Below are positions 20,596-29,188 of a stretch of 64,000 nt of DNA, in pieces (the stretch's first letter is position 1; each line of letters opens with the position of its first letter). The notes beneath the pieces were generated by a model. It did no database searches. It worked only from the letters and a program-made list of their open reading frames with translations, and was not told where the DNA came from. A program made the position numbers and the translations under genes. The stretch comes from Algoriphagus sp. Y33 (GTDB lineage Bacteria; Bacteroidota; Bacteroidia; Cytophagales; Cyclobacteriaceae): the NCBI RefSeq assembly GCF_014838715.1, contig NZ_CP061947.1:2480001-2544000 (forward strand). Reading direction: 5' to 3'.

Positions 20596-21492
20596 ATGAA
20601 CGAATCCATTCTATCACTTTGTCCCGGCCTCTGGAAAGATTATGAACTCATTGACACAGGAGGGTTTGAGAAATTAGAGCGATTCGGTGACTTTATTCTA
20701 AGCAGGCCTGAGCCTCAGGCGATTTGGGACAAAACGCTTCCCGATAGTGAATGGAGAGCAATGGCCCATGCACATTTTGCCAAAGAAAAAAGTAATCCTG
20801 AAAAGGGAAACTGGGAACAATTGAAAAAAATGCCGCATAACTGGGCGATAGAATATTCCAATGCTGAAGGGCTGAACTTGAAATTAAATCTGGCACAGAC
20901 CTCCTTCAAGCATATAGGTCTCTTTCCTGAGCAAGCGATAAACTGGGATTACCTCTACAAAACCATCAAGCGCTCTCCTATTGCAAAACCCAAAGTACTG
21001 AATCTTTTTGCCTATACAGGAGCCGCAAGTGTAGCTGCCAAGGCAGCAGGAGCAGATGTCACACACTTGGATTCTGTGAAACAGGTAGTGACTTGGTCTA
21101 GACACAACATGGAGTCCTCTGGGCAGTCAGACATCAGATGGATCGTGGATGACGCTATGAAATTCATTAAAAGAGAAGCCAGAAGGGGCAATAAATACCA
21201 TGGAATTATCCTTGATCCACCTGCCTATGGCCGAGGACCTGATGGGGAAAAATGGGTGCTTGAAGAACAAATAAATGAAATGCTGAAAGTCTGTGCAGAG
21301 ATCCTTGATCCCACAGATCACTTCCTTTTGCTCAACATGTATTCGCTGAGCTTCTCCTCATTGATCGCAGCCAACCTAATCCACACCACGTTTAAGCATG
21401 TGCACAACGCCGAACATGGCGAACTTTACCTTCAGGACAACCAAAACAAAAAACTTCCGCTTGGCATCTTCTTCAGATTTTCGAGCTACTGA
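20596..21492 (+). CDS. Class I SAM-dependent methyltransferase, RlmI-like catalytic domain
   Basis: This 298-residue protein has the SAM-binding block VLNLFAYTGAASVAAKAAGA at about residues 134-153, DVTHLDS at 154-160, and the catalytic-loop motif ILDPPAYGRG at 205-214. This matches the Methyltrans_SAM family, whose best known members are large-subunit rRNA methyltransferases. It lacks the N-terminal PUA domain carried by the RlmI-like protein at 42.4 kb, so its target may differ. It precedes the aminotransferase gene by 14 nt. Confidence 0.8.
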   Translation: MNESILSLCPGLWKDYELIDTGGFEKLERFGDFILSRPEPQAIWDKTLPDSEWRAMAHAHFAKEKSNPEKGNWEQLKKMPHNWAIEYSNAEGLNLKLNLAQTSFKHIGLFPEQAINWDYLYKTIKRSPIAKPKVLNLFAYTGAASVAAKAAGADVTHLDSVKQVVTWSRHNMESSGQSDIRWIVDDAMKFIKREARRGNKYHGIILDPPAYGRGPDGEKWVLEEQINEMLKVCAEILDPTDHFLLLNMYSLSFSSLIAANLIHTTFKHVHNAEHGELYLQDNQNKKLPLGIFFRFSSY

Positions 21493-21506
21493 TCCAAACA
21501 TCAACA

Positions 21507-22697
21507 ATGAACAACCGTCAACTTTTCCTTCAGCACTTAGCACAAACAACAGATTTCCCCTTAATGATCGAGGTGGAAAAAGCTGAAGGAATTTATCTTT
21601 TTGGCCCTAATGGCGAGAAGTACATCGATCTCATTTCAGGAATAGGCGTCAGCAATGTGGGACACAGGCATCCACGGGTATTGACCGCGATCCAATCCCA
21701 GTTGGATAAATACCTTCACCTCATGGTGTATGGTGAATATGTGCAGAGTCCGCAGTCGTTGTTGGCAAAAGCGCTCTGTGATACGCTACCCGGGAAACTA
21801 GACAACGTCTACTTGGTAAATAGCGGAAGTGAAGCCATAGAAGGAGCATTGAAACTCGCCAAGCGATTCACCGGAAAGCCAAATCTAATTTCCTGCATCA
21901 ATGCCTATCATGGAAGTTCACATGGCTCGTTGAGTGTAGGAGGAAATGAGATTTTCAAGCAAGCCTATCGCCCTTTACTGCCTGGAGTTAGCCACATTAA
22001 TTACGGGGATAGTTCAGACTTGGAAAGTATCAATTCGGATACAGCGGCTGTACTCATAGAAACCGTACAAGGCGAAGCGGGAATCCGTATAGCCACGATG
22101 GAATATTTCCAGGCTTTGCGCAAGCGATGTGATGAAACAGAGACTTTGCTTATTCTGGATGAAGTTCAATGTGGTTTTGGACGCACAGGCAAATTCTGGG
22201 CTTTTGAGCATTTTGGGATCGTTCCCGATATTGTCGTTTGCGCCAAAGGAATGGGTGGTGGGATGCCAATAGGAGCTTTTATTGCCAATAAAGATGTAAT
22301 GGGTGTGTTTAAAAACAATCCTATCCTTGGCCATATTACCACATTTGGTGGTCATCCTGTAAGCTCGGCAGCGTCACTGGCCACCATACAGATTCTGCTA
22401 GAAGAAAAACTGATTGAAGCAGTAGAAGAAAAAGCCGAATTATTTAAGTCTCTTTTGGTTCATCCGAAGATCAAAAGTATTCGAAACAAGGGCTTGCTGA
22501 TGGCCGTGGAATTTGAGTCTTTCGATGTACTCAAGCCAATAATTGACCGTGCTATAGAATTAGGCGTAATCACAGATTGGTTCCTCTTCTGTGACGACTC
22601 CATGCGGATAGCACCCCCTCTTACGATTACAGCCGGGCAGATTCGTGAAGCTTGTGCTGTAATTTTAAAATCGATTGAAAAGATCTTTCCTTCCTGA
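21507..22697 (+). CDS. Class III PLP-dependent aminotransferase
   Basis: This 396-residue aspartate-aminotransferase-superfamily enzyme carries YLVNSGSEAIEGALKLAKR at about residues 102-120, LILDEVQCGFGRTG with Asp218, and CAKGMGGGMPIG with the PLP lysine Lys247. These are the acetylornithine/4-aminobutyrate aminotransferase signatures. No arginine-biosynthesis or other pathway genes are adjacent, so the donor and acceptor cannot be named. Confidence 0.88.
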   Translation: MNNRQLFLQHLAQTTDFPLMIEVEKAEGIYLFGPNGEKYIDLISGIGVSNVGHRHPRVLTAIQSQLDKYLHLMVYGEYVQSPQSLLAKALCDTLPGKLDNVYLVNSGSEAIEGALKLAKRFTGKPNLISCINAYHGSSHGSLSVGGNEIFKQAYRPLLPGVSHINYGDSSDLESINSDTAAVLIETVQGEAGIRIATMEYFQALRKRCDETETLLILDEVQCGFGRTGKFWAFEHFGIVPDIVVCAKGMGGGMPIGAFIANKDVMGVFKNNPILGHITTFGGHPVSSAASLATIQILLEEKLIEAVEEKAELFKSLLVHPKIKSIRNKGLLMAVEFESFDVLKPIIDRAIELGVITDWFLFCDDSMRIAPPLTITAGQIREACAVILKSIEKIFPS

Positions 22698-22768
22698 TTC
22701 CTCTTCCATTTTTACCTTTCAGAAACTTCTTTCCTCTCTCACGAGTTAATAGATCAAAGGAAATTCTT

Positions 22769-23191
22769 ATGAAAAATCAACAAAAGAAACTATATCCGGT
22801 ACAGAAATCTGAAGATCAATATCGCAAAGAGTTGGATGCAGATTCTTACCGTGTATTGAGAGAAAAAGGAACAGAGAGAGCATTTACAGGAGAATATTAC
22901 CTAAATAAAGCTACAGGTATCTATGAGTGCAAGGCTTGTGGAAACGGGATTTTTCACTCCTCAAAAAAATACGATAGCGGTTGTGGATGGCCAAGCTTTA
23001 CTGAGCCCTTAAGACCGGATGCTATTGATGTGCATATGGACTATACCCATGGCATGATCCGGGAAGAGATTTTATGTGCGAATTGCGGTTCACATCTGGG
23101 GCATCGTTTTCCTGACGGTCCAAGTGACCAAGGTGGAATCAGATATTGTATCAATTCGGTGAGTTTGGATTTTAAGGAAGGCGAAAACTAA
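22769..23191 (+). CDS. msrB: Peptide-methionine (R)-S-oxide reductase MsrB
   Basis: This 140-residue cytoplasmic enzyme reduces methionine-R-sulfoxide in proteins. Zinc is held by Cys54, Cys57, Cys103 and Cys106 (CKACG, CANCG). The catalytic Cys127 sits in RYCINSVSL, and Cys72 in SGCGWPSF may be the resolving Cys. GHRFPDGP is also diagnostic. There is no signal peptide. It is a single-domain MsrB with no fused MsrA. Confidence 0.95.
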   Translation: MKNQQKKLYPVQKSEDQYRKELDADSYRVLREKGTERAFTGEYYLNKATGIYECKACGNGIFHSSKKYDSGCGWPSFTEPLRPDAIDVHMDYTHGMIREEILCANCGSHLGHRFPDGPSDQGGIRYCINSVSLDFKEGEN

Positions 23192-23232
23192 TCGTTAGAT
23201 TTTGTTGCTGTAGACACGTAAACTTCATCACC

Positions 23233-23400
23233 ATGCCAAAACAAGAACTCATTGGCAGGACAGTGGATATTTTGGACAAGCTTCCTATTGATAGATTCAG
23301 GAGATAAATGATTTTGCTGGTTTTCTTAAAAAGGCTAGGTGACAAAACCCTTTGGAAACAGAATTTAATTGAAATTCACCTAAAAAATCATTTTTTGATG
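23233..23400 (+). pseudogene. Decayed small antitoxin-like gene
   Basis: From the ATG at 23233 the frame reads MPKQELIGRTVDILDKLPID and stops after 24 codons. A minus-one shift at about 23300 restores EINDFAGFLKKA, and a second shift continues as GDKTLWKQN. This resembles the short Bacteroidota antitoxin-like proteins that begin like MNKQELI and continue with an EV-DFADFLLKK segment. Two frameshifts in about 130 bp and no toxin partner suggest a dead remnant. The similarity is from memory. Confidence 0.4.
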
Positions 23401-23481
23401 TTATAAAAAGTCAAAATCTGCCCATGCACAGCACAACGTAAATCAACATATTAAATCCGGAGTAAGGAAGCCGCTACACAT

Positions 23482-25029
23482 CTATTTATTGGTCATCACC
23501 TTATAGGTTGGGTCTTCAATAATGTTAACGTCTATTACTGACTCAGCATTCCTTAATAGTTGTCTGCAATCTTGACTTAAGTGACGCAGATGAACCTTTT
23601 TGCCCAGCTTATGATATTTGTCAGTGATTTTATGTAGTGCATCTATAGCAGACATATCTACTACTTTGCTTTCCTTAAGGTCTATGATGACCACATCAGG
23701 ATCTTCAGCCACATCAAATTTCTCGATAAATGTAGTAGTGGAGCCAAAGAAAAGGGGACCATAGATTTCATAATGCTTAGCGCCCTGCTCATCTATAAAT
23801 TTCCTCGCACGGATACGCTTTGCACTTTCCCAAGCAAATACTAAAGCTGAAATAACCACTCCTACCAATACCGCTAGGGCTAAATTGTGTAAAAGAACAG
23901 TGATCAATGCCACCAGCATACCCACAAAAATGTCATGTCTAGGCATTTTATTAATGATCCTGAAACTTACCCACTCAAAAGTACCAATAGCAACCATCAT
24001 CATCACACCTACTAAAGCAGCCATCGGAATTTGTTCTATTACGGGTCCCGCCACCAGTATCACTCCCAAAATAGCAATTGCCCCCACTATAGACGAAAGT
24101 CTTGACCTACCTCCTGCTCCTACATTGACCAGTGTCTGGGCCACCATCGCACATCCACCCATGCCGCCAAAGAATCCATTGGTAATATTTGCAATACCCT
24201 GAGCAGCAGCTTCCCTGTTCGACTGCCCTTTTGTGTTGGTTATTTCATCTACCATGTTCAGGGTGAGCAGACTTTCTATCAGTCCCACCCCGGCCATAAC
24301 CAGAGAATATGGAAAAATGATTTGTAAGGTTTCCAGATTGAAAGGTATCTGAGGAATACGGAATGTAGGTAATGCTCCTCCTACTGAAGCAATATTTATT
24401 ACTTTTTTGGTCTCTATCCCGAAAAAATAAACAATCCCAAACACTACTACTATAGCAACTAAAGAGGCCGGCACAGCCTTGGTGATCTTCGGCAATACAA
24501 ATACTATAGCAATCGTAAGGATCGTTAGCCCACCCATAATGTAGAGTGCAGAGCCCTGCATCCAATAAGAAACCCCGTCTTCCATGAATTTAAATTGCTC
24601 AATCTGAGCCATAAAAATGATAACGGCAAGACCATTTAGGAAACCGTACATAACAGGCTGGGGGATCAAGCGAACAAACTTTCCGAGTTTGAAGAGTCCT
24701 ACCAGTACCTGTAAGATTCCAGCCAACACCACTGCACCAAATAGATAGTCCACCCCATGCGAAGAAGCTAATGCTATGAGTACCACAACAGTGGCACCTG
24801 CTCCTCCAGAGACCATACCGGGTCTTCCGCCCAAAATGGCCGTCACAATACCCATTAAAAAAGCAGCATAAAGTCCCGTTAAGGGAGACAGGTCAGCGAG
24901 TATAGCAAATGACAAGGATTCGGGAATCATAGTCATTGCCACAGCAAGGCCGGCTAGAATTTCGTTTTTGTAATTAATCTTCTGTTTAAAATCAAAAAGA
25001 TTGATGATTTTCTGCATGAGTATAGGCAA
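23482..25029 (-). CDS. SulP family inorganic anion transporter with STAS domain
   Basis: This 515-residue inner-membrane transporter has about eleven to twelve hydrophobic segments over residues 1-400. It includes AGLAVAMTMIPESLSFAILADLSPLTGLYAAF (seen as AMTMIPESLSFAILADLSPL plus GLYAAF) and GGMGGCAMVAQT. A C-terminal STAS domain at about 415-510 includes VVDMSAIDALHKI. SulP members move sulfate, bicarbonate or other anions. The substrate is not evident. It is monocistronic with a roughly 150-nt leader. Confidence 0.9.
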   Translation of the reverse strand: MPILMQKIINLFDFKQKINYKNEILAGLAVAMTMIPESLSFAILADLSPLTGLYAAFLMGIVTAILGGRPGMVSGGAGATVVVLIALASSHGVDYLFGAVVLAGILQVLVGLFKLGKFVRLIPQPVMYGFLNGLAVIIFMAQIEQFKFMEDGVSYWMQGSALYIMGGLTILTIAIVFVLPKITKAVPASLVAIVVVFGIVYFFGIETKKVINIASVGGALPTFRIPQIPFNLETLQIIFPYSLVMAGVGLIESLLTLNMVDEITNTKGQSNREAAAQGIANITNGFFGGMGGCAMVAQTLVNVGAGGRSRLSSIVGAIAILGVILVAGPVIEQIPMAALVGVMMMVAIGTFEWVSFRIINKMPRHDIFVGMLVALITVLLHNLALAVLVGVVISALVFAWESAKRIRARKFIDEQGAKHYEIYGPLFFGSTTTFIEKFDVAEDPDVVIIDLKESKVVDMSAIDALHKITDKYHKLGKKVHLRHLSQDCRQLLRNAESVIDVNIIEDPTYKVMTNK

Positions 25030-25422
25030 TGTGGAATGTACTAACTGAACTAGGTGCCGAAAGAAAAAACTTTTGGATGCGACAAAGCTGCCAATAACTA
25101 GAAATTGGAAAAAATGTCCCTTTAGGCTATACTCAAGGCGGAGTAACTTGGGAGGATGTGATGACTGCTCTTTTCATTAGATCGTGCAAATATAGTATAT
25201 AACCCCAAACATGGAAAAAATAAGCCTTAGAAAAAAGTATCCGCGGGTATTACCACACCCTTTTCAGGCTATTCCCTTCCTTTGCTGAACGCTCTTGTAG
25301 ACAAAATCAAAACACAAATAACAAAAAAAACAACTGGTAGCTCATGATGAAATGCAAGAGCAGATGTGCTTTCACAGTACCGCTTGAATACTAGTCGCGT
25401 ATGTCAAACTTTATCCCGAATA
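25030..25422. other. Intergenic region, 393 bp
   Basis: Non-coding spacer. The left part is the 5-prime untranslated region of the SulP gene, with a candidate promoter at 25187-25194. I see no RNA gene or repeat in the rest. Confidence 0.5.
25187..25194 (-). promoter_or_regulatory. Possible -7 element of the SulP gene
   Basis: On the minus strand TATATTTG fits TAnnTTTG, about 160 nt upstream of the start codon. No good -33 TTG is seen. Confidence 0.3.
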
Positions 25423-25983
25423 CTACAATATCCCTTTCTCAGGATGTCTGCCTGTCACGGTTCTGCCAAAGACTTTTAGCTCTTCGATCTGGGCATCCAT
25501 ATTCCCGTCAGGATAAATGCACGGACCTATTCCTGCTTCCTTTTTCTTATAGTCAAGATAGCCGACTATTATAGGCACATTAGCTCCAAGTGCAATATGA
25601 TAAAATCCTGATTTCCATTTCTTGACCTGGCTTCTGGTTCCTTCGGGTGTCACCATAACTACAAGCTCATCCCGCTCATTCAGCATGGATGCCATAGATT
25701 CAGTGTAGGTTTGCTTTCTGCCACCCGGAATACGCTTTCTATCGATGGCAATAGCTCCCAATCCCTTAAGCAACCAACCCAACGGGCCTACCATTACTTC
25801 CTTCTTAATGGTAAAACGCACTGGAATATCCATCAAAAAAAATGCTGCCCTGGCATAAAGAATATCCCAGTTGGAGGTATGGGGAATTGCGATAAGCACA
25901 GCTTTCTTTACTCCTTGAGGCCATTGATTATTCAGCGACCACCCCGAAACCCAAAACACAATCCTCGACAGAAATTTCATCAT
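25423..25983 (-). CDS. 1-acylglycerol-3-phosphate O-acyltransferase-like protein
   Basis: This short 186-residue PlsC-fold protein has HTSNWD at residues 35-40, the HX4D catalytic motif, and a TPEGTRS-type acceptor block at about 112-118. It starts inside the end of the patatin-like gene (4-nt overlap), so the two are translationally coupled. A phospholipase-like and an acyl-transferring protein made together suggests lipid remodelling, but this is inference. Confidence 0.82.
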   Translation of the reverse strand: MMKFLSRIVFWVSGWSLNNQWPQGVKKAVLIAIPHTSNWDILYARAAFFLMDIPVRFTIKKEVMVGPLGWLLKGLGAIAIDRKRIPGGRKQTYTESMASMLNERDELVVMVTPEGTRSQVKKWKSGFYHIALGANVPIIVGYLDYKKKEAGIGPCIYPDGNMDAQIEELKVFGRTVTGRHPEKGIL

Positions 25984-26783
25984 GCTTTTCTAGATTTATT
26001 GCTTTTGACAGCCAACTCCAAAATTGAAGGATTTTCTTCAATAAAACTCATCGTGTATTCATACCCTACCGCAAATAACTCGGAAGCTTTTTTAATATCA
26101 AACACACCATACCTCCCCAATCCCGGAGGCTCGATAAAAAAGTCGCATTTGGCCTTTCGGCTATACACATTATAATTCATTGCCATGATTACAGACCTCT
26201 CAATCAGTTTTTTCATGTTGCCTATATTACTTTCCTCCGGTAACTGATTACAATTCACTCCGATCACATAATCACAGATGCCTTCCAGAGGCTCCACAGG
26301 CAGATTGTTAAGCACTCCCCCATCTACTAAGAATCTCTTTCCGATAACAATGGGGTCAAACATTCCGGGAATGCACGAAGAAGCCATAATGGGCCTGATC
26401 AGATCTCCTTCTGAATAATACCTGACCTTTCCTTTTTTGATGTCCGTCGCTGCTACCGTCAGAGGAATCTTTAGTTTCCCAAAATCATCATGGTCCAAGT
26501 AGAGTTTAAACAGCGTTCCTACAGAATCCATTTTCAGAAATCCAGTCCAAGAAACCGCAGGCCTTAGAAACTTGAAATAATTTGTCTCTACAATGATTTT
26601 GAGGATTTCATCAGGCGAGTATCCCTGACAGAACATCGCACCCGCAATAGCACCTGCAGAGGTTCCGGAAACCTTTGTCGGGAAGATACCTGATTCAGTG
26701 AGGGCTTTGAGAACTCCCAGATGAGCGATGCCACGTACTCCTCCTCCAGAAAGTGCAATTCCTATTTTCAGTTTAGATTTCAT
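25980..26783 (-). CDS. Patatin-like phospholipase
   Basis: This 267-residue protein has all patatin elements: the oxyanion loop GGGVRG (residues 13-18), nucleophile motif GTSAG with Ser42, and VDGGV with Asp154. It has the short single-domain form with no signal peptide, so it is probably cytoplasmic. It overlaps the upstream metallo-hydrolase gene by 11 nt and the downstream acyltransferase gene by 4 nt. Activity on phospholipids or other acyl esters is expected from the family. Confidence 0.9.
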   Translation of the reverse strand: MKSKLKIGIALSGGGVRGIAHLGVLKALTESGIFPTKVSGTSAGAIAGAMFCQGYSPDEILKIIVETNYFKFLRPAVSWTGFLKMDSVGTLFKLYLDHDDFGKLKIPLTVAATDIKKGKVRYYSEGDLIRPIMASSCIPGMFDPIVIGKRFLVDGGVLNNLPVEPLEGICDYVIGVNCNQLPEESNIGNMKKLIERSVIMAMNYNVYSRKAKCDFFIEPPGLGRYGVFDIKKASELFAVGYEYTMSFIEENPSILELAVKSNKSRKA

Positions 26784-27612
26784 CCAGTCTGAATGTTTGA
26801 TCCAAACGAACTCCCTTATCGGTCATTTTTACCGTGCAACATTCATTCACTGCATCATGTTCTAGGAACAGAACATAGCCCTCACGTGCTGCTTCCTCCA
26901 AAAACTTTGACTTCTCGTCCATGGTAAGAAGGGGACGTGTATCGTATCCCATCACATAAGGCAATGGAATATGCCCTACTGATGGAAGCAGATCAGCCAC
27001 AAATACCACAGTTCTTCCCTTGTACTTAATCTTGGGAAGCATCTGTTTGTCCGTATGCCCGTCTACGGTAATGAAGTCAAAGCCGGGAAGAAATGACTTC
27101 TTCTCCAAATCCAAGAACCCAAGTTGTCCGAGCTCCTGCATTGGAAGAATATTGTCTTCCAGAAAAGATGCCTTTTCCCTCGGGTTGGGAATAGTTGCCC
27201 ACTGCCAATGATCAATGTTTGACCAGTAAGTAGCTCTGGGAAAAGTCATCTCGTATTGACCGTGTGAACCATATTTCACTCCGCCTCCACAGTGGTCAAA
27301 ATGCAGATGTGTCAGAAAGTTATCCGTAATCTGATGATGGCTGACACCTAGTTTCCTCAGGCTCTTATCTAAAGAATCATCTCCATGTAAATAGTAATGG
27401 GAGAAAAATTTGGCATCTTGTTTATCTCCAATCCCATTATCAATCAATACGGTTCTGTTGCCATCTACCGCTAGCAATGAGCGCATGGCCCACGTGCACA
27501 GATTGTTTTCGTCAGCCTGATTAGTTCTGGACCAAAGGGTTTTCGGCACTACACCAAACATGGCCCCTCCGTCCAATTTGAAAAGCCCGGTGTTGACTAC
27601 GTATAATTCCAT
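26773..27612 (-). CDS. MBL-fold metallo-hydrolase
   Basis: This 279-residue protein has the metal-binding motif THLHFDHCGG, giving His102, His104, Asp106 and His107. VDGHTDKQ and VFVADLLPSVGHIP follow with the further metal-site residues of the fold. There is no signal peptide. It is first in an overlapping unit with the patatin and acyltransferase genes. The family covers lactonases, thioesterase-like and other hydrolases, so the substrate is not assigned. Confidence 0.88.
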   Translation of the reverse strand: MELYVVNTGLFKLDGGAMFGVVPKTLWSRTNQADENNLCTWAMRSLLAVDGNRTVLIDNGIGDKQDAKFFSHYYLHGDDSLDKSLRKLGVSHHQITDNFLTHLHFDHCGGGVKYGSHGQYEMTFPRATYWSNIDHWQWATIPNPREKASFLEDNILPMQELGQLGFLDLEKKSFLPGFDFITVDGHTDKQMLPKIKYKGRTVVFVADLLPSVGHIPLPYVMGYDTRPLLTMDEKSKFLEEAAREGYVLFLEHDAVNECCTVKMTDKGVRLDQTFRLDEI

Positions 27613-27622
27613 GATATGAAAG

Positions 27623-27652
27623 AAAAATCCCGGGCTTTTTACAAAGTCCGGG
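27623..27652 (-). terminator. Terminator after accA
   Basis: A 10-bp stem with one mismatch (CCCGGACTTT-type arms) is followed by a T-run on the minus strand. It lies between accA and the metallo-hydrolase gene, so the latter probably has its own promoter or depends on read-through. Confidence 0.7.
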
Positions 27653-27663
27653 CTTAAAATAGT

Positions 27664-28611
27664 TTATTCTACCACCACACCCATCGAGCAAAACTTGTCG
27701 ATGCGTTGATCAATTCTTTTTTCCGGTTTGATTTTATCCAATTCTTTCAATGCTTTGAGGATAGCTTCCTTTAGCGTAATAGCCATTTTCTTCATATCTC
27801 TATGCGCGCCTCCAAGAGGTTCGGGTATGATACCGTCTACCAATCCGTTTCCTTCCATATCGACAGCTGTCAACTTCAAAGACTCTGCAGCCTGCTCTTT
27901 ATAATCCCAGCTTCTCCAAAGAATTGTAGAACAGTTTTCCGGAGAGATCACCGAATACCAAGAATTTTCCAGCATCATCACCCGGTCGCCGATTGCTATA
28001 CCCAAAGCTCCACCTGAAGCTCCTTCACCGATTATGATGCAGATTACAGGCACTTTCAGCATAAACATTTCCTTGATATTTCGGGCAATTGCTTCTCCCT
28101 GCCCTCTCTCTTCAGCCTCCAGCCCCGGAAAAGCACCAGGCGTATCGATCAAGGTAACGATAGGCTTGCCAAATTTCTCCGCCATTTTCATAAGACGAAG
28201 TGCCTTTCTATAGCCTTCGGGGTTAGCCATCCCAAAGTTTCTCATTTGGCGCTGTTTGGTATTTCTACCTTTCTGCTGACCAATAAACATGACCGATCTG
28301 CCGTCCAAATCTCCAAGACCCCCTACCATAGCTTTGTCATCTGCCACATTTCTATCTCCATGCAATTCGACAAAATCATTTGTCATCTCATAGATGTAGT
28401 CAAGAGCATAAGGTCTATCTGCATGTCGGGAGAGCTGAACTCGCTGCCAGCGGGTCAGATTTTGAAAAGTTTCTTTTTTCAAAGCAAGAATTTTATCTTC
28501 AAGGGATTCAATATCTGAACTTAAATCGATATTTCTGCCGACAGCCAACTCCTTCATTTCCTGAAGTTTTTGTTCTAAATCGGCTATAGGTTTTTCAAAT
28601 TCTAATACCAT
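27664..28611 (-). CDS. accA: Acetyl-CoA carboxylase carboxyltransferase subunit alpha
   Basis: This protein of about 315 residues starts [16 protein letters not shown], where the family starts. An upstream in-frame ATG at 28635 would add eight atypical residues. Diagnostic stretches are [38 protein letters not shown] and [18 protein letters not shown]. It pairs with AccD, encoded elsewhere, to transfer carboxyl from biotin to acetyl-CoA, giving malonyl-CoA for fatty acid synthesis. Confidence 0.95.
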   Translation of the reverse strand: MVLEFEKPIADLEQKLQEMKELAVGRNIDLSSDIESLEDKILALKKETFQNLTRWQRVQLSRHADRPYALDYIYEMTNDFVELHGDRNVADDKAMVGGLGDLDGRSVMFIGQQKGRNTKQRQMRNFGMANPEGYRKALRLMKMAEKFGKPIVTLIDTPGAFPGLEAEERGQGEAIARNIKEMFMLKVPVICIIIGEGASGGALGIAIGDRVMMLENSWYSVISPENCSTILWRSWDYKEQAAESLKLTAVDMEGNGLVDGIIPEPLGGAHRDMKKMAITLKEAILKALKELDKIKPEKRIDQRIDKFCSMGVVVE

Positions 28612-28752
28612 TCTGGTGATTTTTGGAAAAAACAAAGATAAGCATATACCCTTGGGAATTAAAAATTTTGAGGGGCTCAGCTTATAAAATTGAAAATCGT
28701 TGCTTGTATCTATAGAAAAGGGGAGCTGTTAACCGCATTAACGGTGAAAAAC

Positions 28753-28784
28753 AAAAAAGCCCTAGATTTCTCTAAGGCTTTTTG
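28753..28784 (-). terminator. Terminator after the tRNA-Asp pair
   Basis: An imperfect stem (GCCTTAGA with TCTAGGGC) is followed on the minus strand by six T, one base after the tRNA 3-prime end. Confidence 0.7.
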
Positions 28785-28858
28785 CGGAATGGACGGGACT
28801 CGAACCCGCGACCTCCTGCGTGACAGGCAGGCATTCTAACCAGCTGAACTACCACTCC
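28785..28858 (-). tRNA. tRNA-Asp (GTC), downstream copy
   Basis: On the minus strand a 74-nt cloverleaf forms. The acceptor stem is GGAGTGG with CCATTCC, the anticodon loop CTGTCAC gives anticodon GTC, the T loop is TTCGAGT, and the discriminator base is G. CCA is not encoded. Confidence 0.96.
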
Positions 28859-28906
28859 AATATTTTTAATTGTCACTAAATGATAAACTTTTTCATCAAA
28901 TTTATG

Positions 28907-28980
28907 CGGAATGGACGGGACTCGAACCCGCGACCTCCTGCGTGACAGGCAGGCATTCTAACCAGCTGAACTACCACTCC
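28907..28980 (-). tRNA. tRNA-Asp (GTC), upstream copy
   Basis: Its 74-nt sequence is identical to the neighbouring copy, 48 nt away, with the same orientation and anticodon GTC. The two are probably processed from one transcript ending at the terminator near 28753. Confidence 0.96.
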
Positions 28981-29188
28981 GTTTTGCCCAAATCCAAGAT
29001 CGTTTCAGGTTTCTCATCAACTACCTCGTTTTTAAGTGATGCAAAGGTATGTTTTAGATTTGTTATTGCAAAAGTAGATATAAAATTTTGTACTATTAAT
29101 TCGTATTAACTTCTATGTCAATGAGATATTTTTTTTGAGAATTTCCATACTATGCCATTTCATCGCTCCCATTCTTCAACATTAGGAA

